Source of the DNA: Phymatolithon calcareum
Taxonomy: Eukaryota; Rhodophyta; Florideophyceae; Hapalidiales
Length of the DNA: 64,000 nucleotides
Direction: 5' to 3'
Assembly: GCA_977006965.1 (NCBI GenBank)
Contig: OZ345377.1
Span: 310,001 to 374,000 of the forward strand
The position numbers were made by a program, and so were the translations under genes. Below, piece by piece: positions 21,801 through 32,290 of this stretch. The notes beneath the pieces are model-generated. The model made no database searches, was not told the DNA's origin, and saw only the letters and a program-made list of their open reading frames with translations. The stretch's first letter is position 1, and the number at the start of each line of letters is the position of its first letter.

Positions 21801-21934
21801 TCTCTGAAAAACCAGTTATGCTTTGTTAAACCGGTAGAGCTCCCTTAAAAGTCTGTACCTTTCTAGGCATATTCTACTTGCATTGAAAATTTTCAGCTTT
21901 CTTAATCGGAATTACATAGAATCACGTCAAAGGT

Positions 21935-22210
21935 TCAAGCCACGTCAATCTCTTCTGCCGGGGTCCATGTAGGCATCCTCAGGATTCTGTTGAGTTTTCC
22001 AACTGCCCGTGCTCCTTGATTGCCCATTTCTTCAATTAACTTCGGTGGGCTTCTCGTAAAATGGCCAGCAAACCACCTTGCGCAAAAAATTCTATATCTG
22101 CTTTCTTGCATCCTCATTGCTTGGTGCGGTATACTATTCTTGGCAAACGAAATTTTGCTGGGGCGTTGCTCTTCTTGCTCAATTGCAACAGCAACGTGCA
22201 TTCCTGTCAA
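21935..22210 (-). pseudogene. LINE C-terminal peptide of a second, adjacent element
   Basis: The minus strand encodes ESRYRIFCARWFAGHFTRSPP, similar to the closing LINE motifs RKHRLLAVKWFFGRFP and HRLLCTHWLFHRFPYP elsewhere in the window. It lies upstream of the reverse transcriptase pieces of the neighbouring LINE, so it must come from another copy that was cut at the junction. The paralogue is at 54794-55069. Confidence 0.55.
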
Positions 22211-22276
22211 TCAGGTCATTGCCCGCTCCGCCCGACCACAGTCCGCATCCTCGACACCTCAACGTCCACGCTCGCT

Positions 22277-22978
22277 AGCCAAATCGAATTTGAGTACAAC
22301 GCGTCCCGGAACTCAAGCACAGGTTTATCACCGTTCGAAGTTGACATCGGGCGTATTGCACACACGGCTACTACAAGATGTCTTGACCTATGCAATAGCC
22401 AGTGTCAGTATGCCTCTGACTACGCAGACCGCTTGGAGAGGTTTAGGAAAATAGCAAGGGATAATCTTGCAGTTGCGAGAGCCAAGCAGAAGTACGACGC
22501 TGATTTGAAACGACGGGATATATCATTCAAGAAGGGCGATCTAATCATGCTGCGATCGGAAAGTCTGAGTGTATTCACTATATCCGATTTACCGAAGAAG
22601 TGGAGACCGAAATTCCTTGGGCCGTTTTCTGTTCTTCATGTACTAGGACCAGTTACGTATCGCATTGAGCTACCGCCGTCAATGAAGCGCGCGCATGATG
22701 TCTTTCATGTATCGAAGCTGAAGACGTACATCAGACGAGAAGGCGAGGAAGGTCCTCTGGAGGTGGTGATCGACGCAGATGGGACTGTTGAACAGGCAGT
22801 GGAAAAGATTCTGGACAAGAAAAAAGGAAGGGAGGCAAGTTTTCTACTTGACATTGTTCCATGAAGACCCGGACATACAGGCGATATGGATCCCAAGAAA
22901 AGACCTTAATAATTGTTAGGATTTGATCAAGGAGTATGAAGGTTCGACGAGGACGTCGAACGTCAAGAAAGGGGCGAA
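22277..22978 (+). pseudogene. Gypsy element 3, 3' part of pol (integrase C-terminus and chromodomain)
   Basis: Homology with copy C ends at 22276, and from there the plus strand reads Ty3/Gypsy integrase C-terminal sequence. GLSPFEVDIGRIAHT, FKKGDLIMLRSE, KKWRPKFLGPFSVLHVLG, YRIELPPSMKRAHDVFHVSKLK are its landmarks. The GPF/Y-type module then leads into a chromodomain-like VEKILDKKKGR. A frame change near 22,830 follows; the next frame continues with HEDPDIQAIWIPRKDL and a TAG. No catalytic core is present; the 5' end is truncated at the segmental junction. This family is distinct from elements 1 and 2. Confidence 0.88.
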
Positions 22979-23284
22979 TGTAACAGAATGAGATCTGTTA
23001 CGTGTGCAATTCGCATTAACGGTTGCGTAGAATTCCGTGTCCGAAGTCCGATTAGACGGACTGACGGATCAGACAGACATATTTTCGAAGTCTGAACCGA
23101 TTAGATGGACTGACAGACTTCTGTGAATTCTAGCGTACCTAGTGTCTATTATATACTAGTCTAGGTACGCTAGAATTCACAGAAGTCTGTCAGTCCATTT
23201 AATTGGTTCGGACTTCGGAAATATGTCTGTCTAATCCGTCAGTCCGTCTAATCGGACTTCGGACTTAGATCTCACTCTGTTACA
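22979..23284. repeat. LTR of Gypsy element 3, almost wholly palindromic
   Basis: It starts tgtaacag directly after a purine-rich tract (aagaaaggggcgaa) and ends ctctgttaca, as an LTR should. The arms 23040-23142 and 23161-23263 are inverted copies, 103 nt each with about five differences, around an 18-nt centre. The outermost 18 bases are also inverted with one mismatch. Only about 43 bases on the left side (22998-23039) have no partner. No second LTR is in the window. Confidence 0.85.
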
Positions 23285-23480
23285 CCTAGAGCTATCAGAG
23301 TCAGGGTTTCAAAGACAGGCTGTCGACGCTTTCGCAGGTGCAGGGTTGAAGTTGCATGAAATACTCTCAAGAGTGAGATTTAGAAGCCAGTACTAAACGG
23401 AACTTGGAGACCGAGCAATTTTTTCCTATTAATTAGTGAAGCTTCAACCTTGTCAACCAGATCTCCCAGTGTGCTGGTGA
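23285..23480. other. Short unique stretch
   Basis: I see no gene, repeat or regulatory motif here. Confidence 0.4.
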
Positions 23481-23481
23481 T

Positions 23482-25020
23482 CATTTTTTTTGAATTTGGA
23501 ATTTATTAACCCCCTCGTACTGCTACAATTGAGTTTTATTGGGACACAGTAAAATAATTCTTTTGCGAGGCCCACGCGCATCAAAACACGTCATAGAGTA
23601 TTTCCTGTCCTTCCCCATGTGTATGGGGTCGTACTGAACAAGTTTAGAGTGAGTTCGCGCAGGGTACGCGAAGCTACAAGCAAAGCCGCGATTTTCGTGT
23701 CCAAATATGCCTATTCGTTCAGATGATGTAGACAGTTAGCAGTTGCGCGTTCGGATATTATTTCAAGGTGGATGTCTTCTTAAGCACAGTACCTGGACCC
23801 TTTTTTTTCGTTTTCACAAAATCGGCTGAAAAAAAAGATACGGGCAGTTCTACATCCAGCAAAACATTCGAATTTGGCCCCTGAACTGAGCTTTTAGAAG
23901 TGTAGGCTTCTCAGCTTTGCGGAACGGTAGTGCAATAGAGCAGTTCACGATAGTTTTCTCCAAGAGAAATGTGAAAATTGCATTTGTCCACTTCTGATTG
24001 CGCCTCTCGTAATGATAGTACGAGATGATAAAGCTTCTGAACTGCTTTCTTCCTGTGTACGTCACTCTCTACAGTATAGATCCAACAAAACTTACTCATG
24101 CTCTGAAAAACTGCACACATAACATTCCTAAGACCCTAATGGTACGACGAAAGTAGATTAAAATGGTGCTGGGGCTCAGTAACAGCGATCAATACCCCGA
24201 AAGGTGGATTTTAAGACCCGAAATGGACTATCATTGAATTATTTTAACAATAAAATCTGCAAAAAGTATCCACAAAATAGGAATGACCCAAACAGGGCAG
24301 ATATTTCCAGAAATTGATGTGCAGTACGAGAGGGTTAAACGCCCTCAGAAACACTCATGAGACTGCAAGGGAGATGCTTTTCAGCAGCTACTTTGTAGCT
24401 TCGATCATATTTACAAATACTTGTTACCCGGGTTAACGTCATAGCCCTAGCTGCAACAACCGTCTCCCGTAAAAGGGCGGAGGGAAAAGCTTGGGGTCCA
24501 CTGATCAGATTCCTCAATTGTCGCCTTGTCTATTCCATGTCGTCGTAAAAGAAGATAGTGAAGAAGAGTAGCTTGTCTAGAGCTTTTTCAGTGACATCAA
24601 TCTCCGCTTTGGTCAGTTGATATCTTCCGAGGTATTCTTCCAGGTTGCTCATGAGGATTGGTACAGTATCACCGAACTTGTCTGTGAGAAGTGATGTGCT
24701 CATTGGGGTTCTGGTGATCATTGTGGGACCGATGCATTGAGAGACGCAATATGCATTTTGTTCGTGGATCTTCGGTATATTATACTTTATCCACCTCTTG
24801 CTCTTTTGAATTATACGGTGGAAGCTTTTTCAGCTTACTTCCCCGTCGAGGAATCTTTGAAATAAGTTTGCTGCATATTTCGGCTTGAGACCAACATCCC
24901 TTGGATCTTTGTATACTTCTCGTGAAGGCGAGAAAACAAGAAGATTTTGGTCTTCGAAATTTGCGATAGAGGAAAAAATGCGTCAATGATATATGCCCAA
25001 GAAGGGCCATTATGAAGCGC
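23482..25020 (-). mobile_element. LINE 3' part, interrupted by a TTAA-flanked element
   Basis: The plus-strand text ttgaatttggaatttattaa, continued after the insertion by ccctcagaaacactcatgagactgc, recurs uninterrupted at about 60352-60400, so it is a repeated 3' tail. The minus strand upstream has frames such as RQLRNLISGPQAFPSALLRETVV and LLTDKFGDTVPILMSNLEEYLG, which I take as decayed LINE C-terminal sequence but cannot place firmly. Confidence 0.5.
23510..24334. mobile_element. piggyBac-type element with TTAA target duplication (probably non-autonomous)
   Basis: TTAA lies at 23506-23509 and 24335-24338. The ends are inverted: ccccctcgtactgc on the left and gcagtacgagaggg on the right (13 of 14 pair). 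The empty site is present at about 60369, where the same LINE tail continues through a single ttaa. The 825-bp interior has two overlapping minus-strand frames (23850-24120) that I do not recognise as transposase. Confidence 0.8.
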
Positions 25021-25059
25021 TAGCGGGAAAGCGGGACTGGGGACTATCAGGGAAGAAGA

Positions 25060-26420
25060 AGAATTGAAGATTATTATTTAAAAGTTATTAACGCTTCTGC
25101 AGACGCCTGTGGTAACTCAGTTGCTTGTCAATTGCCATAGGGCCATGCTGGATGTCTGCAGCGGTTTGCTAATGGCGGATGCAACACAGTCAGGTGGGGT
25201 ATCAAGACCTACCTTTGATCCATAAAGGGGCCTCAAGGGTGAAACATAAGCCAGTCTGTTGAATGTGACTCAAATATGGAGTGAGGGACATGCATTTTGG
25301 ATCTCCTTGTTGTCCAGGTCAAGACAAAAGATTTACGCAGTGTCTTTTAAGTCTTAACACGAAAGAGAATCATCACAAAGCAACTCACATCGCCATCAAT
25401 CTGTTAGGAAAAATTGGAAAAGGCTCATAACCATTTGGAAAGCGGGTTGCATTATTTAAGAGCAGTGAAATGCTCCGGGCAAGACGCGTTCACTACTGTG
25501 TTGAACGTCTGAGCACCTCCATGTCCCAAATTTGAAGTCATAGATAAGCACACTCGAGAAGACAACAAGCAAGGGATCTCAGGTGACTCCGCTTCGCTTA
25601 TTTCTGATTGTTTCTCACAACGTTGACGGAAATTCGGGGACAGTCTGCCTAGCTCTAGTTGGGGAAAATTTCATGCTACAACACCGATGTATAGATTCGG
25701 ATAGGTACAAATTCCACAGCATCTGAGCACTAGACTGAGCGGAGGGAAGCCGGACTAACTATAAAAAGTCTTTGTTGGCTCAGAGCTCCTTAGCAATTAC
25801 AAGGAGAGAAGTATCGCCATACCCAGTCCCAGTTTGGGAAAAAGAAGAAGAAATGGAGATTTTTATTTAAAAGTTACCAATGCATCAGCAGACGCTTGGT
25901 ACAACTTTGCAATTTCCAGACTTGTGTCTTCGATTGTATCCCTTTTTTCAGTCGAAAAAACAGAGTGTCGGAAAGAATCACCCTTCTTCTTCTCGTATCT
26001 CCAGTTTGGGAAGCCAGTGGTCATTGCGGATCACCACGACTACACTCTTGAACATCACGTGGACCTTCGCAAGATTCTACATGGTTGAGCAAGCGAAACG
26101 TAATGAAATATTTTTTTGTTTTGAAATATTTCTTACGTTTTGCGACAATCCACCATCTGCAATTTAAGAAAATGTCCGAAATCAAAATGAAAACGTAAGC
26201 GAAGGATTGTAGCGCAACGAAAAGTCTCTCAGGTGCAATGATAATTGACTAAGGGAGCTTCAATAAAACAGAAATCCATCCATCTGCAATTTGAGTCGTC
26301 CATAGAACACTGTATACATTACTTATTTGTAGCATACAATTTGTAGATAAGGCTGTGCATGCCGACGAGGTCGACCTCATCTCGTTGGAAAACTTGTTGG
26401 TTCGAGGGGCGAAAAAAACA
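25060..26420. repeat. Segmental repeat, paralogue of 0-2.0 kb
   Basis: It retains the empty site for the LINE at 194-977 (single gccagtctgttga at 25250-25262). It carries its own LINE tails at 26166-26279 and 26456-26593 (the second just at its right end). No gene is recognised. Confidence 0.75.
26166..26279 (+). mobile_element. LINE 3' tail, 114 bp, plus orientation
   Basis: It is flanked by the perfect 13-bp repeat ccatctgcaattt at 26153-26165 and 26280-26292. The empty site is at about 1892 in the paralogous repeat. The sequence matches the 3' end of the LINE at 17968-19768 in reverse complement and ends aataaaacagaaat. Confidence 0.88.
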
Positions 26421-26455
26421 AAGCCATACTACAGGAAGATTGAGGCAATAAAAGT

Positions 26456-26593
26456 TTTTTTAATTGCAATTTTTTAAAGCCCCACAGTCATACGAATATA
26501 CCGGCAAGGCTTCCTCAGCTGGTACCCTCACTAGGGCGGCTCTACTTTTATGTCTGGTGTTCTATCTGAGCCCCTAGCATGTACTCGGTTGTA
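26456..26593 (-). mobile_element. LINE 3' tail, 138 bp
   Basis: It is flanked by aggcaataaaagt (26443-26455) and aggcaatgaaagt (26594-26606), 13 bp with one difference. Copy C at about 41.67 kb has a single site (gagacaatgaaagtg). The body (aaagccccacagtcatacga) resembles the LINE ends at 41823 and 42161. Confidence 0.8.
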
Positions 26594-26606
26594 AGGCAAT
26601 GAAAGT

Positions 26607-27370
26607 GTAAGTTGTGTGATGATGTTTATGACGTTAATCTTCTTTTTTGCCTTTTGATGTGAAAGAACGCTGTGCACCACGCGACGCGGCTCCCTCCGCA
26701 CATATGTTGCCCATTTCCATCACCCAATCTATACCTCGACTTGAGTGCTATCCATCTTTTTCCGAGATATTCATACACCGCTCCATGGAGTACTATTGTA
26801 TTGTCGTCACGCCGGTGCCTCATACGCTGAGAACATATATTCTTTTACTGGTGTCTAAGCCGTTGCGCATAGGGAAGCTCTTGTGTTTCGCATTGGATTA
26901 AGCGCGCGAATAGATGAAAAGCCGCTGAACGAACCACCGTAACAAATTCAAAATCTATTCTATAATTGCCTTAGGTCACAAGAAACTTGAAGAAGAGCGT
27001 CTATCTTCTCCAACCCTCGTGTGCCGCGCGACATACCACAAAAGAAAATCTGTTGCAGTCGTATATCACAAATGAAGCTCAGAATCTTGGAATGAGTTCC
27101 AACTCATCTCGGCAATATGTACAGAAGCCCTGTATGGAAAACAAATTGGAATTCCGTGCGATCGCAGATGGGAAGGTGGGTGAGTTGTTTCTTTGTTTAT
27201 TGCAGGTTATTCGAATTACACAAAGTGTACATTATTCAACATCTAGGGGTCCTCTAAATGTTCCTGATATGGATCCATTCCTGGTACTCGCGTATCTGCT
27301 TCGCGCTAGTACTGCTGCACACCAATCCACGGCGACATCCGGGTGCCCTTTGCGGAACGTTAATTCAATT
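26607..27370. other. Repeat remnant and unassigned DNA
   Basis: The first 300 bases match 41.68-41.82 and 42.11-42.16 kb, then 43.5 kb. The remainder has a long plus-strand frame (26987-27487) with no recognisable domain that runs into the tRNA-like sequence, so I do not call it a gene. Confidence 0.4.
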
Positions 27371-27374
27371 CTTG

Positions 27375-27484
27375 CTTGTGGCAGGACTCGAACCGGCGAC
27401 CACAACATTCGTGCCTGTATCATACTGAAATATGCGCACGGGTGCGCGGAGGCAGTTTTACCACTATACCACAGGTGGTATGGG
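27375..27484 (-). tRNA. tRNA-like sequence (tRNA with insert, or tRNA-derived SINE head)
   Basis: On the minus strand an A-box match tggtatagtgg (27462-27472) and a B-box match ggttcgagtcc (27385-27395) are both near consensus. They are 77 nt apart instead of about 44. A TGCCT/AGGCA pair could form an anticodon stem around a 33-nt loop that contains the hairpin gcgcac-cc-gtgcgc. The acceptor arm pairs only partly, the T stem has a mismatch, and I cannot assign an anticodon. It may be an intron-bearing tRNA pseudogene or the head of a SINE. Confidence 0.35.
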
Positions 27485-27489
27485 TGAGT

Positions 27490-27910
27490 TGTAATGGAAA
27501 CTCTGAGGAACAAAGATTTGAGGGCTCCCAAGCGAAGGGGCCAATACAATCGTTGGGAGACGTCGCGCAAATCAGAGCAAGCCCAGACGAATGGCGATCG
27601 ACCTCATTCGCGAAGACAGACACTGTCGTTGCCCAGGAATGGCGCCGCCGCCGATACATCGCCGCGTCTTTCGCAAGCTCGCGTCGCTCCATCTAGACCG
27701 CTGTGGCGCCGCGCAAAGCACATCCTGCCCAGACGCAAGGCGAACGGCCTGAATCGTCGAGGAAAACACTGTCGGTGCCCGGGAGCTTGTTCCAGACTCG
27801 GATGCGCCCAACACTGGCGGGTTCTGGTGTCTGTTCACCCGTCAGAAACACTGCCCGTGTCCAATCACCTGGCTTCGCGTGCCATTATGGCCGTTGACCC
27901 ATCGCCTTGA
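27490..27910. other. GC- and CpG-rich block next to the tRNA-like sequence
   Basis: This 420-bp block is richer in GC than its surroundings and is open in several frames on both strands, none recognisable. It lies on the 3' plus-strand side, that is upstream of the minus-strand tRNA-like head. I see no second copy in the window. Confidence 0.35.
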
Positions 27911-28217
27911 ACAACTTTTCAAATCTTCTCCCATGAGTCTCACTGACTGAACCACAGCATCGTACGGAGTCGCCAATATCGTTTTCGCGCTTCATTCTTG
28001 AATCAAGTACATGAAATGTATTTGATGACATCAATTCATCAAGCAACAAACTATAGAATCCAATGCAGTAGCGAAGAACACACCTAGCCGAACCTCTGAC
28101 TGTTGTTACAACGCTTCATACGCACGCGGCCAACGCTCTCTAGCACGCGTATCATCCCGCTGCATCATCGCTCACCCTCCCTGTTCTTGTTCTTGGTCTC
28201 CACTCGGCAAACTCAGG

Positions 28218-28532
28218 GTGAGACAGACCAAAATGTTGCTGCTTACGTTCGACCTCCTCGATGTTCTCATGAGTGACGCAACAGCCGCTGTGCTGAGTGA
28301 CCTTTCCGTCGTTCCTGGAGCGGAGGTCATACTTCAAGTCGGACGTGAACGAGATAGATTCAAGTTGTTTGTTTCGACTAGCTGCAATGGTCCTCAACAG
28401 TCCACGACGTGTCTCAAAAATTGCTGGGCTGAAAATCCAGCTGCTTGTTAACCCTACGCATCGTGTCCCGTTCTCGACTGTGTTCAGAATTGCACACAGT
28501 GACCATGTGCCCAAATGCTCGTGACTTCCACG
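28218..28532 (+). pseudogene. Secreted Cys-rich protein gene, copy B, broken
   Basis: The codon that is ATG in copies A and C is GTG here (28218-28220). The next Met is five codons further in, still before the hydrophobic stretch. At 28449 a TAA replaces the CAA seen in the paralogues, truncating the Cys-rich tail. A further in-frame TGA occurs after CTQ. Signal-peptide-like hydrophobicity is also weakened (FDLLDVLM). It is most likely a dead copy. Confidence 0.8.
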
Positions 28533-29800
28533 CAGGGCGTACTGTATCTCTCGAAGTCAGATTTGTTTTGCACGGAAAAAAAGTTCACTTGTCTCCCTCC
28601 ACACGCGACTGCAGGACTTGAACGAGGGATTTGAAAATTTTCCTCTTTTTGACAACGCCCAAAATGAGGCTGTCGGCATTGAACAGACTACAGTGCATGA
28701 AGATGGACCAAGAAACAGAATATGAATGCGAACGACTGACCCGAGCCCTCACAGGGAGATAAATTCGGATCAAGGAGATATTAGGAGGCTAGTAGAGAGA
28801 TGAATGTAGAAGACAGCGAGAAGCTGCCCTGTTAATCAAATTGAGGTTTTGGGAGCTTATAAAGTAAATCAACATATAACCCCATTGAACAGAATGGCGT
28901 AGAGTCTACATGTGACGACAATGACCAAGTGATTGCCATCGGCAATCAAATCCGGATAAAACTTTTTGCAAAAGTATGTTTTAGAAGATATGACGAACAG
29001 TTGTGTAGCTGAACGCGAGTTGAGTGTCCACTAGAAGCACCAGCGATGAAGAGACGACGTTCAGAGGAGCGGTTTTCCTTGAGTAATCGCCTTGAAGGAG
29101 CAGAAGAATATTCTTGGAGAATGAAATACAATTCGAAAGCCACAAACTATGCAAAGAGAAGAGCAATGAAAAATTGTGACTGTCCAAGTGCACTTGTTCT
29201 TCGACTGCACAGTATGTTGATGATGTCTATGAATCACACGGCGCTCGCGACATAGGGGACGTCTTAGTTTTCTTGAATAGCGACAAATCATTTCGCAGTT
29301 ATTTCGCTTTGTGCACGAACACCAGTTGGTTGATCTCTGATGGTATAGCTTGCTTGAAACTGGGTCGACCGAGGGGAAGGCCATTGTACGATGATGACGC
29401 GAACACCCGGCAAGGTTATCTCAGACTGCTCGAATGAGCACAAATCGGTATCCAGAACGCATAATGTGAAATAAAGCACATGGGAGTGGAGCCTTGGAAT
29501 CATTGTACTTTTGATTAGATCACAATTAGATTCTTGAGCTACGCTGTGCTTATGACAAGAGAACAAGAAATGGATTGCCTCTGACGTAAAAGCGGGGCAA
29601 CCAGCGAACCAGATTGAGAAGAGGAATTCTACAAAACCTGAGCTCCTTGGACCTGTGGGGTCCCTGTTCGGCTTTTTCGACCTACTGGACCTGTTCTCTG
29701 ACCCGACAATAAGAAATAATACTATTTTCAAGAAAAACCCTACATTATAATTGGTTGATTTTCCGGAATGTCGAAAGTAAGGCACGGACTTTCCGAGAAT
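28533..29800. repeat. Non-coding part of copy B
   Basis: It matches copies A and C in pieces and lacks the LINE tail seen at 9830-9918. The palindrome caagtgcacttg is retained near 29186. It contains the LINE tail 28688-28882. Confidence 0.65.
28688..28882 (+). mobile_element. LINE 3' fragment, plus orientation
   Basis: It matches the reverse complement of the LINE 3' region at about 19.93-20.12 kb (agcgagaagctgccctgtta, ttgggagctt). Flanks cattgaacaga at 28677-28687 and 28883-28893 form an 11-bp duplication; the paralogous empty site is cggcattgaacagg near 8189. Confidence 0.75.
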
Positions 29801-29804
29801 TCAC

Positions 29805-29812
29805 TATAAAAG
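29805..29812 (+). promoter_or_regulatory. TATA box of the PWWP pseudogene, copy B
   Basis: TATAAAAG in the context cactataaaagcagcag, orthologous in position to the boxes at 10176 and 47579. Confidence 0.55.
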
Positions 29813-30050
29813 CAGCAGACTGCGCTCACCGTCGGTGACCGCATCGATACCTCAGTGTCAGCCAAGAACGAGTACTGGACACACGGCCTTCGCAACCGCG
29901 TAAAGCCTGCACCACCAACGCATCGCAGCTGTCTTTTTCGTATCCACGCGTCATTCCGCTCCACTTCTCTCCGCGCCTGTTCTTAATCTGACCTTTGTTC
30001 CATCTCCCCGCTCTTTGCGCCACCCTCCTAACAGACGCCCCTCCCTTGCA

Positions 30051-30720
30051 GATCCATCTGCCACCGGTGTCCCTCAGCGCCCATCCATCTCACCAGCGCC
30101 GTGTCGCCGCTCCGTTCCACCCACCCTAACTGTTCGTCGCATCTTTGAATAACATGCGAGGGACGATTGTGCGACGAGCGGTTAGGGTAGAATGCAACGG
30201 ATCGGCGAGAAGGCGCGGGTGAGACGGATGGGCGTTGTGGAACACCGGTGACAGATGGAGCTGCGATGGTGGGGCTTCGAGGGTGCGTAAGTGCCCAGCG
30301 ACCCCAGATGGTGCCCCGCAGCCCGTTCTGTTTCTTGTCGCGTGACAGCCCCTTTCTGACGTACAAAGTCTCGGAAGAACATCACGGTGGTATTATTATC
30401 GATAATAATACCACCGTGATGTTCTTCGAACACGGCAGTCTTGCGTATCTCTCCCCGACCAGGGCTGGTCTCCAGGCGGGAAATGTGCCAATGGTGCCGC
30501 ACCGGTGGCCATCGGTGCGTGCATTCCGAATATTCTTCGACGGTCAGCTCGACGCAGGTCAGCTCCTCGCGGCAATAGTGCCGCAGTCCGCGTGCATCTG
30601 CTCGAGGTGCGCCTATTGAGGCGACTCCAATTGCAGATGGTGGTACCGTCAATAATACCAACGCCGGCGATATGGTGAGTCACCATACCACCGGCGTTGG
30701 TAGTATTGACGGTACCACCA
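30051..30720 (+). pseudogene. PWWP gene, copy B, rebuilt by fold-back duplications
   Basis: Pieces of the PWWP gene are recognisable: SPFCFLSRDSPFLTYK and TTVMFFEHGSLAYLSPTRAGL correspond to the second half of the domain. Nucleotides from about 30480 to 30670 follow the downstream disordered region with shifts and deletions. The N-terminus and start codon are gone. Three inverted duplications interrupt it: 30051-30141 with 30170-30261 (diverged), 30374-30427 (perfect 54-bp palindrome), and 30638-30678 with 30680-30720 (three mismatches). It cannot make a PWWP protein. Confidence 0.8.
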
Positions 30721-31004
30721 ACGCGATCCCCTGGCCCAGAGGTCTCCGCATAGTTGACATGAACTGCATCGTCGCCTGTGGCGTGACACAGGCTAGCCTC
30801 ATAACAAAGTTGCACAAGACTCTCATGGCGCACCCTGCCGCGGCGACTCCCGGTGTGCAGATCGATCCGCGTTCCACGTCTGATAATGAATTTCTCTCTG
30901 ACAGTACAGACAGCATTGCTATGGCGCACGAAGAGTTCTGCAAGATGTACGAGAGGATTTCTTGGCCCTCCGTGCGCACCGTGATGTTTGTCGTTCCACC
31001 ATTC
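30721..31004. other. Unassigned stretch after the PWWP pseudogene
   Basis: A plus-strand frame is open from 30672 to 31028, but it starts in the fold-back and ends in a LINE. I recognise no domain. Confidence 0.3.
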
Positions 31005-31017
31005 TGTAACACGTACG

Positions 31018-31966
31018 GGGATATTTGATGATTTTATTTTTGAGACCTCCCAAAGCCTCACCTTGGAGTAACGGGGCAGCTCTTGCATAATCTCTACGCT
31101 ATAGTCATCTGGCTGCTCAAAACGTTCTTGATTCGTAATTCTCTCCCAACAAGAGCTCCTGTGAGTCTCTTGCACTCAAACTCAATTTCTGTACTCATCT
31201 TCGATGACGCTAGAGTACGTTGTAAGGCGACTAGTTCGATCACCGCGGTAATCCCACAACAAGCACCCAATACTGATTTTCTCCAAAGGGGTGCTCGGTT
31301 GAATGTCAACCTTAGGCACCTTAAACGTGTTGTTCTTTCTCCTATGTAAAGGATCCCTGGTAGCTTGCCTTCAATAGGAATCTTCATTGATCTGTCTTCT
31401 TCTTCCTTTTCCCATACCTTAATTGTTTCTTTTCTCCTCCTCTTCTTCGTGACAGATCCCTCCTGGGATTTCTAAAGGGCTTGTCGCAAGTCTTCATACA
31501 TCTTGAGATATTCAATATCCTTCGTTGCTTCCTTTACGTCCTCATCTCTTCCAACGTACTCTTCTGTTTCTTCAAGGCGCTTTTTGTGTCTTACGAGGCT
31601 TAATGCAAACCTTTCTGCTTGATGACGTCTCCTCATCTTTGGTGGTCCCAGTCGGCACAGAACTCACATTCGGTCCCGGCGGTGTTCGGCATACTTTCCG
31701 AAAACATTCTTGTAGAACAATCCCTCTGCCGACTCTATTGCCGAGAGCAATCGATTTGTCATTGGAGTAGCGTGTAACGCATACTCCCATTTCGGGATAA
31801 TTAGCGACTTAAAGATCCTGATGCATGTCTCCGGTTTGAATCCTCGAACATTCACTCCAAGCTCCCGAAGCTTATGTATGCATCCTGCAGCATTTCGAAC
31901 TCTTGCTATGGCCGTGTCATCCGTAACACCCTTGTTATTCATGCTTACCCCAAGATACGAGAGTCT
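31018..31966 (-). mobile_element. 5'-truncated LINE, C-terminal coding part
   Basis: A perfect 13-bp duplication tgtaacacgtacg flanks it at 31005-31017 and 31967-31979. The minus strand encodes YLGVSMNNKGVTDDTAIARVRN, GFKPETCIRIFKSLIIPKWEYAL, SAEGLFYKNVFGKYAEH, a Glu/Lys-rich helix and the closing LYIGERTTRLRCLRL plus NRAPLWRKS. The order matches the LINEs at 19.9-21.8 and 44.2 kb. RT itself was lost by truncation. Confidence 0.9.
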
Positions 31967-31979
31967 TGTAACACGTACG

Positions 31980-32290
31980 ATCAAGACATGCTGCTCTTAC
32001 ATCAAGTAATTGCCTCTGGTGGCCGCTAATCACAGTGGACACAACTTGTGTGAAATGCCGTACGACCTAGCATGCAAGATATGTAGTACCGACTGTTGCG
32101 AAACAGTTGAACATCTATAGCTACGCTTTGGTGGACGTTCTGCCTCCAGACGCAAGTTTACTGGACGAGTAGGTAGGAAGATCGTAGAGGAAATATGCCG
32201 TGAGAGACCCACAGACATACTTAAATTTCTGAACAATGAGAAACTGTTTTCGAACAGCCTCAGTCACTCACCATCTGCATGAACGAGCTT
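31980..32290 (+). mobile_element. LINE C-terminal fragment (RNase H-bearing family)
   Basis: The plus strand reads PYDLACKICSTDCCETVEHL, a stop, then a VEEICRERPTDILKFLNNEKLF segment. The minus-strand LINE at 15.86-16.8 kb encodes the same Cys motif and EEICNEKPIGVLKFVNNEGLF. It is a relic without clear borders. Confidence 0.65.

Noticed and set aside
26987-27487. A 166-codon plus-strand frame
   Set aside because: It runs across the tRNA-like sequence and has no recognisable domain or paralogue.
27494-27910. Overlapping frames on both strands in the GC-rich block
   Set aside because: High GC lowers stop frequency in all frames, and no frame shows a domain or signal peptide.
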